Origin: Candidatus Martarchaeota archaeon
GTDB taxonomy: Archaea > Micrarchaeota > Micrarchaeia > Micrarchaeales > Micrarchaeaceae
Direction of reading: 5' to 3'
Assembly: GCA_023485545.1 (NCBI GenBank)
Contig: JAMCZI010000006.1
Span: 1 to 35,930, forward strand
Length of the DNA stretch: 35,930 nucleotides
Below are positions 9,081 to 16,496 of the stretch, in pieces (position 1 is the stretch's first letter; each line of letters starts with the position of its first letter). The notes below the pieces were generated by a model. The model saw only the letters and a list, made by a program, of their open reading frames with translations, was not told the origin of the DNA and did not search any database. The translations under genes were made by a program, and so were the position numbers.

Positions 9081-9863
9081 ATGGAGGTATACGTAATCAT
9101 CCCTGCTAGGAACGAGGCGGGCAGGATAGCCAGGACGCTTGCTGATTATTCCAAACTGAAGTCCGATTTGGGTAGGGTAAGGATAGTTGTTGTATCGGAG
9201 AGCAACGATGGTACTGATGACATAGTGAGGAATTTCGGTGAGCTCAACGGCAACATAACACTTCTCAAGGCCGAAATTGGGTCAGGCAAGGGAGGCGCCA
9301 TAATGAGGGGATTCCGCTACGCTATGGCGCGGTCCGGAAAATGCGTCGTAGGATTTGCCGACGCTGACGATGCAGTTACGGCAAAAGAATTTGGCAAGCT
9401 GCTGAAACGGCTCGCAGCATCAAAGGGGATAGCTGGAGTAATAGCTTCAAGATATTCCAATGGTGGAAGCATTGAGGGGCGCATAGGACTCTGGAGGAAG
9501 GTTGCGAGCAGGGCTTACAATGTGCTAGTGAGGCTGCTCTTTAGGGTAGGTTTCAAGGATACACAGTGCGGTGCCAAGGTCTTCAAGTCGGAGGCGCTCG
9601 GCAAGGTGATAAGGCTGGTAGACATAAACGGGATGAGCTTCGACATAAACCTGCTTTATGAACTCAAGATAAAAGGTTACAAGGTTGTTGAGGAGGGAGT
9701 CAGGTACAGGCAGATGAACGATGGCACGAGCATACGCATACTGAGGAACTCGCCACAGATGCTTGTGGCGGCACTTGGGTTCAGGGTGTACAAATCCAGG
9801 TTCATAAAGCTTTTCCCCAGGAGAGTTGTGCGCCACGTTTACAAAAGGATAGACAGGTGGTAG
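9081..9863 (+). CDS. GT2 glycosyltransferase, dolichyl-phosphate sugar synthase type
   Basis: A 260-residue GT-A enzyme with N-terminal VYVIIPARNEAGRI, the nucleotide-sugar site VVSESNDGTDD (about 36-46), the metal-binding DADDAV (about 94-99) and the DTQCGAKVFK signature (about 155) seen in dolichyl-phosphate glucose or mannose synthases. It lacks the C-terminal membrane spans of some family members. Such enzymes load a sugar on dolichyl phosphate for GT-C transferases, two of which lie within 5 kb. The sugar is not determined by sequence. Confidence 0.88.
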   Translation: MEVYVIIPARNEAGRIARTLADYSKLKSDLGRVRIVVVSESNDGTDDIVRNFGELNGNITLLKAEIGSGKGGAIMRGFRYAMARSGKCVVGFADADDAVTAKEFGKLLKRLAASKGIAGVIASRYSNGGSIEGRIGLWRKVASRAYNVLVRLLFRVGFKDTQCGAKVFKSEALGKVIRLVDINGMSFDINLLYELKIKGYKVVEEGVRYRQMNDGTSIRILRNSPQMLVAALGFRVYKSRFIKLFPRRVVRHVYKRIDRW

Positions 9864-9873
9864 CATAAGGATA

Positions 9874-11019
9874 TTGTTGCTGAACTGGAGGGACAAGACC
9901 GACAGAAGCTACGGCGGAGCGGAAGAATTTGTTGGTAGGTTGGCGGATGAGTTGGCGAAGCAGTGCGAAGTTACACTATTCACTTCCAGGGGATCAGGAA
10001 GCGCTCACGAGAATGATAAGAACTTGGAGATTATCAGGAGAGGCAGCGTGAACACAGTGTACTTCTGGGCAATTGCGCATATGCTAAAGCACAGGAGGAG
10101 GTATGATGCGGTTGTAGAAAGCGTTAGCAGCGTGCCCTTCTTCTCTAGCCTTGTTTTTGACAGAAGAAAAATATTCCTTATCGTTCACCATGTGATGGGA
10201 ATGGAGGCCTTTAGGACGGCTAGCCCTCCCAAAGCGCTAGTGGCGTACGCTGCGGAAAAGGCGATACCTTCGCTCTACAAAGGCTCTGTTTTCCTAGTTA
10301 ATTCAAATTTCGTGAGGAGCCAGTTGGAGAATTTAGGCGTATCTGGCAATTCCATCCGTTTGATAAAAGGGCATATTGCTGCAGTAGCAGGGCATAGAGC
10401 AGCAAAGAGCAGGAAGCCGACAATCATATCAGTATGCAGGCTGGTGAAGTACAAAAGGGTTGACATGCTGATAAGGATGTTCGCCAGTCTTAGAAGAAAA
10501 GTTCCAAACGCCGAGTTTGTTATAGTTGGAGAAGGCCCTGAAAGGACAAAACTTGAATCTCTTAGCACCAGGCTGGGGCTTGAAAACAGCATAAGATTCA
10601 CCGGATTCTTGGCAGAGAGTAAGAAGGCGGTTGAACTTTCAAAAGCCTGGGTTTTTGTCACTGCAAGCAGGATAGAGGGGTTGGGAATCAGCGTTTTGGA
10701 AGCGGAGTCCTGCGGCCTCCCTACCGTGGCATTCGCCAACGGCGGGCTTGTCGAGGCGGTGAAGGATGGATACTCTGGGTTCCTTGTCAAGGAGGGAGAC
10801 GAAAAGGCGTTTGTCGAGGCGTTGTACAGCCTCATTCGCAAGGGAGGAAAGCAGCGCTTGGCCAAGATGTCAGCAAACGCGGTAAGACATTTTTCTTCTT
10901 TTGGCAGCGGTGATGCTGCAAAGATCATACTGAAGCTCGCTAGGAGTTCCTTGAGTGCTTCTGCGCGGCGGACAGGAAAGCCACGAAAAGCGGCGCGGGG
11001 GACTCGAGGCGCGACTTGA
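9874..11019 (+). CDS. GT4 family glycosyltransferase
   Basis: A 381-residue GT-B enzyme. The N-terminal half has the RSYGGAEEFVGRLA glycine-rich loop, and the C-terminal half has SVCRLVKYKRVDMLI, VIVGEGPE and the donor-site EGLGISVLEAESCGLPTVAF, the E-x7-E motif of GT4. The first usable start is TTG at 9874, but the three codons before it (ATA AGG ATA) extend the usual N-terminal strand, so an ATA start at 9865 is conceivable. It starts 10 bases after the GT2 gene. Its last 27 codons overlap the 3' end of CTP synthase on the other strand, giving a very basic tail (Arg/Lys/Ala/Gly) unlike the domain. Confidence 0.88.
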   Translation: MLLNWRDKTDRSYGGAEEFVGRLADELAKQCEVTLFTSRGSGSAHENDKNLEIIRRGSVNTVYFWAIAHMLKHRRRYDAVVESVSSVPFFSSLVFDRRKIFLIVHHVMGMEAFRTASPPKALVAYAAEKAIPSLYKGSVFLVNSNFVRSQLENLGVSGNSIRLIKGHIAAVAGHRAAKSRKPTIISVCRLVKYKRVDMLIRMFASLRRKVPNAEFVIVGEGPERTKLESLSTRLGLENSIRFTGFLAESKKAVELSKAWVFVTASRIEGLGISVLEAESCGLPTVAFANGGLVEAVKDGYSGFLVKEGDEKAFVEALYSLIRKGGKQRLAKMSANAVRHFSSFGSGDAAKIILKLARSSLSASARRTGKPRKAARGTRGAT

Positions 11020-12541
11020 GCTCTGGGTGAGCCTGCGTACCTATGCCGAAGCTGTTCCTCCATTCAAGCATCTCAACAAGCCTTCCGTCAGCGCTCTTCC
11101 CGGATGGAATAAGGCCTTTCCTCTCGAAAACCTTTATGTACTTGTTGTTTATCTCGTATCTGTGCCTGTGCCTTTCGCTTATCCTGGATGAGCGATACGC
11201 TTTGTACGCAGTGCTAGACTTGGATGGGATTACACACTCCCACGCGCCGAGGCGCATAGTGCCTCCCTTTTTCTTTGCCCCTTTCTGGGATGGCATTATG
11301 TAGACCACCTTGTGCTTAGCGCTGTGATCAAATTCCGACGAGTTTGCGCCTTTGAGATCGCACACATTACGCGCGAACTCTATCGCCATTGTTTGCATAC
11401 CCAAACATAGTCCCAGAAAAGGTATACTGTTCTCGCGCGCGTGGCGTATGGCTGTTATCATGCCTTCTATGCCGCGGCTGCCAAAACCGCCAGGAACTAT
11501 CACGCCGTCCATACCTGAAAGGGCTTCTGCGACATTGCCTTCTGATATGTCTGCAGATTCTATCCAGTGAAGCTCTGGCGAAACATTTAGCGATAGGCCG
11601 CTGTGAACCAGCGCCTCCTTCACGCTGGCATACGAATCCTTCAGCTCCACATACTTACCAACTATGGCTATCTTTGGCCCGGGAGACGCCTTTCCCGAAA
11701 GCCTTTTCTTATAGGCTTCAAATTTCTTCTTTGAGAGGCTTGCATTTATGCCTAGATCTTTAAGAAGCAGCCTGTCGAAACCTTGCTCTATGAAGTGTAT
11801 AGGTACGGAGTATATCGTATCGCTAGTCGAGTCGTCTATCACCCTGTCTTCGGTCACGCTCGTAAACATTGATATCTTGCGCTTCGCAGAACGCTCAAGC
11901 GGCTCTGCAGAGCGTGCAACTATGAAGTCCGGCTTTATGCCAGCGCTCATCAGCATGCGGAAGGCTATCTGAGTTGGCTTGGTTTTCTGCTCGCCTACCA
12001 CATCTATCTTTGGTATGTAGGTAAGATTGACAAATACGACCTTCTCCAGGAGTGAGAGCTGGCGCATCGCCTCTATGAAGTAACTATTTTCTATGTCGCC
12101 CACTGTGCCTCCGACCTCTATGACCAGCACATTTGGCTTTTCGCTCTCACTTATGGCCCTGAGCCTTTCAAGTATATTATTTATAGTATGCGGTATCATC
12201 TGCACGTCTTCGCCCAGATAGTCGCCCCTGCGCTCCTTCTCTATTATGCTGCTGAAAACCTTGCCGCCCGTTATTGAAAGCTTGCCAGTGAGGCTCCTGT
12301 TCATGAAGCGCTCGTACATGCCGAAGTCCATGTCCACCTCGCTCCCATCGTCAAGTACGAAGACCTCGCCGTGCCTGTACGGATTCATAGTGCCGCAATC
12401 GTAGTTGAGGTAGCCGTCGAACTTCACAGGAAGCGCCTTCAGCCCGTTCAGCTCCATTATCTTTAGTATAGAAGAAGTTACTATTCCCTTTCCCATTCCG
12501 CTCATTAGGGATCCAAGGACAACGACGAATTTGGTTTGCAT
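10940..12541 (-). CDS. pyrG: CTP synthase
   Basis: A 533-residue enzyme that converts UTP to CTP with glutamine. The N-terminal amidoligase domain has the P-loop GSLMSGMGKG (10-19) and the conserved DPYLN-equivalent FDGYLNYDCGTMNP near 41-54. The C-terminal class I glutaminase has the nucleophile C379 in GLCLGMQ and the HPE catalytic pair near the end. An in-frame ATG 14 codons upstream is rejected because the TATA box at 12563-12570 is 25 bases before the chosen start. The stop lies inside the convergent GT4 gene, an 80-base overlap. Confidence 0.95.
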   Translation of the reverse strand: MQTKFVVVLGSLMSGMGKGIVTSSILKIMELNGLKALPVKFDGYLNYDCGTMNPYRHGEVFVLDDGSEVDMDFGMYERFMNRSLTGKLSITGGKVFSSIIEKERRGDYLGEDVQMIPHTINNILERLRAISESEKPNVLVIEVGGTVGDIENSYFIEAMRQLSLLEKVVFVNLTYIPKIDVVGEQKTKPTQIAFRMLMSAGIKPDFIVARSAEPLERSAKRKISMFTSVTEDRVIDDSTSDTIYSVPIHFIEQGFDRLLLKDLGINASLSKKKFEAYKKRLSGKASPGPKIAIVGKYVELKDSYASVKEALVHSGLSLNVSPELHWIESADISEGNVAEALSGMDGVIVPGGFGSRGIEGMITAIRHARENSIPFLGLCLGMQTMAIEFARNVCDLKGANSSEFDHSAKHKVVYIMPSQKGAKKKGGTMRLGAWECVIPSKSSTAYKAYRSSRISERHRHRYEINNKYIKVFERKGLIPSGKSADGRLVEMLEWRNSFGIGTQAHPELKSRLESPAPLFVAFLSAAQKHSRNS

Positions 12542-12562
12542 GATGTATATAGTGCCTAAAGG

Positions 12563-12570
12563 TATTAATT
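12563..12570 (-). promoter_or_regulatory. TATA box of pyrG
   Basis: On the - strand this reads AATTAATA, centred 25 bases upstream of the pyrG ATG, which implies a leaderless transcript and settles the choice of start. Confidence 0.5.
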
Positions 12571-12674
12571 GCTTTCCATGCAATTTTTGTCGTCGGAAAT
12601 CTCTCGCAGAATTAGGGGCACGACGAGGAAAGCTTTTTATATCTTATTTTTTAATATAGAACTCAGTGATACAT

Positions 12675-13247
12675 ATGTTTGGAAGGAGAGAGAAAGGTTT
12701 CAAAGCGCAAAGCGCTATGGAATACCTGATGACCTACGGATGGGCCATACTCATCATAGCTGTGGTCTTGGCGGCACTGTTCGCACTGGGAGTATTCAGT
12801 GGCGCATCGCTGCTCGGAACAAGCTGCGTAGCATCCTCGGGATACACGTGCACAAACCCGGTTATGAACACCGCGGGAATACTGACAATCAACTTCGGAC
12901 AGAGCACTGGCGTGACCCTGTATGACCTGAACTTTGCATGCGCTGCAACGTCCAACTCGACAGGACTGCCGTTCTTTAACTCCATTACGTACAACACAGT
13001 AGCAGCAAGTAATGGCCTGCCGGACCAGTACAGCCTTATTGCGACGACTGCAACGAGTGGACAGACATTCTCTGGAGTTTCGACTGAGTGCTACTCCACA
13101 ACAGGAGCACCTATAGGATCTACAGGTTCGCCTGCACCACTTGGAACAGCGTTCAGCGGATCGCTCTACCTGGCATATTCGACAGTGTCTGGAGGAACGC
13201 CGAACCAGTATTCGAAGTTCGCAACGCTGACGATAAAGACTACGTAA
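12675..13247 (+). CDS. Pilin-like protein with class III signal peptide, copy 1
   Basis: A 190-residue protein with a short basic leader, then AQSAMEYLMTYGWAILII, the class III signal peptide (archaeal prepilin/EppA-type Q-S-x-E-Y-L motif) that forms the pilin helix. A Ser/Thr/Gly-rich head follows with three to four cysteines, matching secreted pilin subunits. ATG 12675 is preferred over GTG 12666. Two AT-rich boxes (12634-12643 and 12644-12658) precede it. DNA from 12698 to 12874 is identical to the next gene apart from a 5-base gap; the heads then diverge. Assembly would need a membrane prepilin peptidase and ATPase, neither of which is in this window. Confidence 0.85.
   Translation: MFGRREKGFKAQSAMEYLMTYGWAILIIAVVLAALFALGVFSGASLLGTSCVASSGYTCTNPVMNTAGILTINFGQSTGVTLYDLNFACAATSNSTGLPFFNSITYNTVAASNGLPDQYSLIATTATSGQTFSGVSTECYSTTGAPIGSTGSPAPLGTAFSGSLYLAYSTVSGGTPNQYSKFATLTIKTT
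12698..12874 (+). repeat. Pilin 5' cassette, copy A (identical DNA shared with 13400-13571)
   Basis: Bases 12698-12792 equal 13400-13494 (95 bases) and 12798-12874 equal 13495-13571 (77 bases), with no mismatch; only TATTC at 12793-12797 is absent from the second copy. Outside these limits the two genes are clearly diverged. Within it, 12717-12760 is also identical to 29087-29130. Confidence 0.95.
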
Positions 13248-13256
13248 TCGCGTAGC

Positions 13257-13287
13257 CTTTTCTTCTTTTTCTTTTTTTTATTGTTTT
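13257..13287 (+). terminator. Poly-T terminator after pilin copy 1
   Basis: Directly after the stop codon the + strand has three long T runs separated by single C, A or G bases. This is the usual archaeal T-tract terminator and separates the two tandem pilin genes into independent units. Confidence 0.65.
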
Positions 13288-13358
13288 AATACACACATAG
13301 CTAGGGCGCCGTAAACGGCAGACACAAATTGAGGCTCATCGCCACGTATCTATTATAG

Positions 13359-13368
13359 CTTTATAGTT
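13359..13368 (+). promoter_or_regulatory. TATA box of pilin copy 2
   Basis: CTTTATAGTT is centred 26 bases upstream of the ATG at 13389, so the frameshifted copy still has its own leaderless-type promoter. Confidence 0.5.
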
Positions 13369-13388
13369 GAATTGGTATTTGTGGTAGA

Positions 13389-13992
13389 ATGGTAGGTTCT
13401 TTCAAAGCGCAAAGCGCTATGGAATACCTGATGACCTACGGATGGGCCATACTCATCATAGCTGTGGTCTTGGCGGCACTGTTCGCACTGGGAGAGTGGC
13501 GCATCGCTGCTCGGAACAAGCTGCGTAGCATCCTCGGGATACACGTGCACAAACCCGGTTATGAACACCGCTGGCGTAATCTCATTTACTTTCGGCCAGA
13601 ACACTGGATCTACGATATATGCACCTCGCATTGCATGCGCAGCGACAACCAATTCGAGCGGGATGCCTTATGAATTAAGCACAATCGTGTTCCTGGGGAT
13701 AGAGTATCTAGTAAGTACGCCAATTACCTCTCCATCGCCGCTGACGGCGAACCAGGTTTTCAGCGAAACATATGGCGCCAATACAATAACAACTGGGGCG
13801 TACACGAGTGGGGAGACAACACCGGACGTTGGGGTGGAATGCTATAGTAGCAATGGCGAACCGCTCAATGTGAATGGGGCAGTGCCGCTCAACACGCCGT
13901 TCAGCGGAGCACTCTATATTGAGTACAACACCACGCCTGGAGGAGTGCCACAATATTCGAGATTCGCCACTGTGACGATAAAGGTGACGTAG
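13389..13992 (+). pseudogene. Pilin-like gene, copy 2, frameshifted by a 5-base deletion
   Basis: The N-terminal 35 residues match copy 1 exactly from FKAQSAMEYL onward. Relative to copy 1, five bases are missing after 13494, so the frame runs into an unrelated reading and stops at 13673. The original frame continues from about 13495 to the stop at 13992 and still encodes a good pilin head (sequons, conserved cysteines, YSRFATVTIK near the end, parallel to copy 1). The head is intact with no stop codons, so the break is recent, phase-variable or an assembly error. An internal ATG at 13561 could give only a headless fragment without signal peptide. Confidence 0.8.
13400..13571 (+). repeat. Pilin 5' cassette, copy B
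   Basis: This is the second copy of the 172-base identical segment, offset by 702 bases before the deletion and 697 after it. The first diverged base is 13572 (T against G in copy A). Confidence 0.95.
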
Positions 13993-14015
13993 CCTTCGGC
14001 TCCGTATATAAATAG

Positions 14016-14948
14016 TCAGGCCTTAGCGTTATGCATCGCTTCCAGCTCCTTCTTCATCCTTAGCAGCTCCATGAGTTCGTTGGCGCTGAGAAGCGGCTTC
14101 CTGGTGCGGTCTGTATCGTCAACTGCTATTCTTGGGCAAGCTGTGTTCACAAGGACGTCGAACTCCATCATATTGTTTATAGAGTCGAAATCGAACGTGT
14201 TTGCCACGAGAATGCCTGCTTCCATGCCCTGGGACTCTACCTTACGCTTGATGAGCTCTGCCATTGGCATGTTGCTCTGACCGTTTTTAGTAGTAACGAG
14301 TATGCCGACCTTTTTGGCATCTATCGATGAAAGCAGCTTGCCGTTGCGCTTCTTCCTGTATTCTTCCCTGTAATGGTCCATGCGCTCCACAGAGCCCTGG
14401 AACGGCTCTATGGCTATGAAAGGCTTCTTTGTGTTGAGCACCGCACCGAGAGGATGGAATATTCCCCCGCCAAAGTAGACATGCGCATCGACAAGCCTGT
14501 CAACGCTTGCAGAGCTGCCTATATCGCAGCCAAGTATCTGCCCGGGATGCTTGGCAAAACCGTACGGCTTTCCTATGAGCACTTCCTTGCCATGCGACTC
14601 GAAGAACTCCTTTACGCTTTTGAGCTGGTGAAGGTGCTGCACCGTGGTGACCAGCCCTATTGTTCTGAAGTCTTTCATGTAAGGAAGCGAATCCTCCAGT
14701 ATGCCCAATGGAGCATCAATCTCGTAGGGTATGTATTCGACGTTGAAATCCACCTTGTGGAACTCGGCGTGGCCGAAATGTATCAGCTTGTCAGCCTTCA
14801 GGTCCCTTGCCTCGTCCAGTGCCAGGTCGCACGCGCCGAAGGTTGGCGATGCTGATATGAGCACGTCATTGCCCTCGCTCTCGAGCATCTTGGCATGATG
14901 CAGAGCCCTGTCTTTGAGCCCTTCTGGGAATTGTATAAGGATTCTCAT
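14016..14948 (-). CDS. dph2: Diphthamide biosynthesis protein Dph2
   Basis: A 310-residue protein that makes the first step of diphthamide on EF-2, moving the aminocarboxypropyl group of SAM to histidine by radical chemistry. The three conserved cysteines that bind the 4Fe-4S cluster are C40 (FGACD), C141 (LGCDIG) and C271 (NTACPRIA), one in each repeated domain. Its length is typical of archaeal Dph2. A TATA-like TTTAAATAT lies about 43 bases upstream. It ends 23 bases from the convergent pilin copy 2. Confidence 0.93.
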   Translation of the reverse strand: MRILIQFPEGLKDRALHHAKMLESEGNDVLISASPTFGACDLALDEARDLKADKLIHFGHAEFHKVDFNVEYIPYEIDAPLGILEDSLPYMKDFRTIGLVTTVQHLHQLKSVKEFFESHGKEVLIGKPYGFAKHPGQILGCDIGSSASVDRLVDAHVYFGGGIFHPLGAVLNTKKPFIAIEPFQGSVERMDHYREEYRKKRNGKLLSSIDAKKVGILVTTKNGQSNMPMAELIKRKVESQGMEAGILVANTFDFDSINNMMEFDVLVNTACPRIAVDDTDRTRKPLLSANELMELLRMKKELEAMHNAKA

Positions 14949-15010
14949 CTTAAGTACCGCCTGCAGGTGCTAATATGTATTGCCAGATATTTAAAACAAG
15001 ATGTAGAAGA

Positions 15011-15535
15011 TCACATGCTGAACTTCACGCTGTAGCTGCCTGAGAGCTTCGCAGCTGCGCGCTTGAAAGCCTCCTGCACCACCTTCCTGTTGCTTCCTGA
15101 GGTCTTTATTACCATTAGCGGCTGATTCTTCACTAGCCTTGCAGCAACTGCCACTGGCTTCCCGAAGGCGTGGCTCATTCCCTGGGAGATTCTGTCTGCT
15201 CCTGCCCCCGTAGCCATCTTATGCTCCCTTATGACGTTATGCGGGTATACCAGGACCTTGAAGGAATAAGCGTTAGGAATGTTAGCCTCAAGGTACTTGT
15301 TGGCCATCTGCCTTGCAGACTCAAGAGCGTTGGACCTAAGCTGTATTGGCGTATCTGTATGAAGCGTCGCAGTCATCTCGTAGCTGCCGTTCTGGACTCC
15401 CATGTTGAACACAAGTATGCTCCTGTGCGGCAGAGCCCTGACGTAGTTCTTTCTCGGCTTCCTGAGCGAATACCTCGCCCAAGCTGGCGTCATGAAAGGA
15501 TCCCTGCTCGTCCTTGCGGGCCTAAGTCTAGCCAT
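15011..15535 (-). CDS. rpl10e: Ribosomal protein uL16 (L10e)
   Basis: A 174-residue large-subunit protein. It starts MARLRPARTSRDPFMTPAWA and contains LVYPHNVIREHKMATGAGADR and SHAFGKPVAVAARL, the conserved core near the peptidyl transferase and tRNA site. A 47-codon upstream extension of the frame is rejected because it lacks family sequence and crosses two AT-rich promoter-like boxes (15549-15557 and 15582-15591). Confidence 0.94.
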   Translation of the reverse strand: MARLRPARTSRDPFMTPAWARYSLRKPRKNYVRALPHRSILVFNMGVQNGSYEMTATLHTDTPIQLRSNALESARQMANKYLEANIPNAYSFKVLVYPHNVIREHKMATGAGADRISQGMSHAFGKPVAVAARLVKNQPLMVIKTSGSNRKVVQEAFKRAAAKLSGSYSVKFSM

Positions 15536-15796
15536 AGTAAACACTCGCTTTATAAAATGCAATACTAATCTGCATGAAAAACTATAAAAAAGGTTGCTTC
15601 TGGCGTGCCGCCGTGAGGCATTGCAAGGGAAACAGTGCGCCTGACTAAGAGCGGTGTTGCCCTGATATGCGCGCATATGTAGAATCTACGATGGCGAAGA
15701 TTATGGGAGGAACCCTCACAGGATAAATCTGCATCCGGATATGACAAAGGGATACATGCACTGGATCTCTTTGCATATTCGCATTTTCTGCTTCTA
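15536..15796. other. Intergenic stretch with a 14-base palindrome
   Basis: No convincing gene in this 260-base gap. It has two AT-rich boxes near its left end, usable on the - strand for L10e and possibly on + (CTATAAAAAAGG at 15582-15593). It also has the perfect palindrome ATATGCGCGCATAT at 15665-15678 and the short inverted repeat GGG-AGGAA-CCC near 15706-15715. Base composition of 15600-15740 is less AT-rich than other gaps, so an unrecognised RNA is possible. Confidence 0.4.
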
Positions 15797-16414
15797 TCAT
15801 TCGTGCCTTGCGCGAATCCTTGAACGTTCGTGCTGGGCTATAGGCTCGTCTTCCTTAAGTTTCCTGAGCAATGTGTATATGTTGGTCCTGTATCCCCTAG
15901 AATCCTCTTTTGCACTGGCTTTGTATGGCAGGCACCATAACTCGTCGCATATCTGCTCAAGCGCGTATCCGTTCTTCTCCAGCTCCCTGTAGAGCCTGTT
16001 TGGCTTTGACGGATCCACATCGACCAGCAGTATGGTGTAGTATTCTCCGCTGAACGGCGAGGACATGAACGCCTTCATCTTCGACAGGAAGCGCTTGTCT
16101 ATGTACTTGCTCCCGTGCGGCTCGAGAAGGACATTTGTGCCGTCCCGGTTCGCGACGACGAAGTCGGGAGAGTAGCTTATCGTCCTGCCTCCTGATGTTA
16201 TGCTAAAGCTCTTTTCGTGGAATGAGAATGGCATGCCGAAAAAGTCAAGCGCTACTGCCACGCTCGCCTCGAACTTTGAGTTGAATCTCCAGTTGTTCCT
16301 GTCCGCGAGGCCTATCGCCATTGCCTGCTCCAATGTAACATTTCCCTCGAATTCCGCGTTCGCCGGAACGCTGCTCTCGCTGAATATTGGTTTTCTTATT
16401 GTAGTCTCGACCAC
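15797..16414 (-). CDS. Conserved-looking protein, possible PD-(D/E)XK-fold nuclease
   Basis: A 205-residue protein with no sure family. Residues about 75-115 show a conserved-looking acid cluster: FHEKSF, then YSPDFVV, then VLLEPHGSKYID. The order E...PD...E-x-x resembles the PD-(D/E)XK nuclease core (as in TnsA or Hjc-like folds), but the usual lysine after the second acid is replaced by His in EPH. The GTG at 16414 is the first start after an in-frame stop. It stands alone, convergent with nothing and divergent from nothing, between L10e and PolX on the same strand. Confidence 0.6.
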   Translation of the reverse strand: MVETTIRKPIFSESSVPANAEFEGNVTLEQAMAIGLADRNNWRFNSKFEASVAVALDFFGMPFSFHEKSFSITSGGRTISYSPDFVVANRDGTNVLLEPHGSKYIDKRFLSKMKAFMSSPFSGEYYTILLVDVDPSKPNRLYRELEKNGYALEQICDELWCLPYKASAKEDSRGYRTNIYTLLRKLKEDEPIAQHERSRIRARHE

Positions 16415-16496
16415 TCCAACCCCACCAATTTTGCCGCATCGGACAAATTAGCATAATACATACGGAATGCTTAAAAATGTGAGCGCCTTGCAGCGT

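Noticed and set aside
12698-13571. Insertion sequence or CRISPR-like repeat
   Set aside because: The repeated DNA is coding sequence of pilin-like genes; there are no terminal inverted repeats, transposase or regular spacers. No CRISPR array was seen anywhere in the window.
15536-15676. N-terminal extension of L10e
   Set aside because: The 47 extra residues have no ribosomal-protein similarity and cover AT-rich promoter-like boxes.
15600-15740. RNase P RNA
   Set aside because: The segment lacks the conserved core motifs and is too short; the resemblance was limited to GGGAGGAA-like bases.
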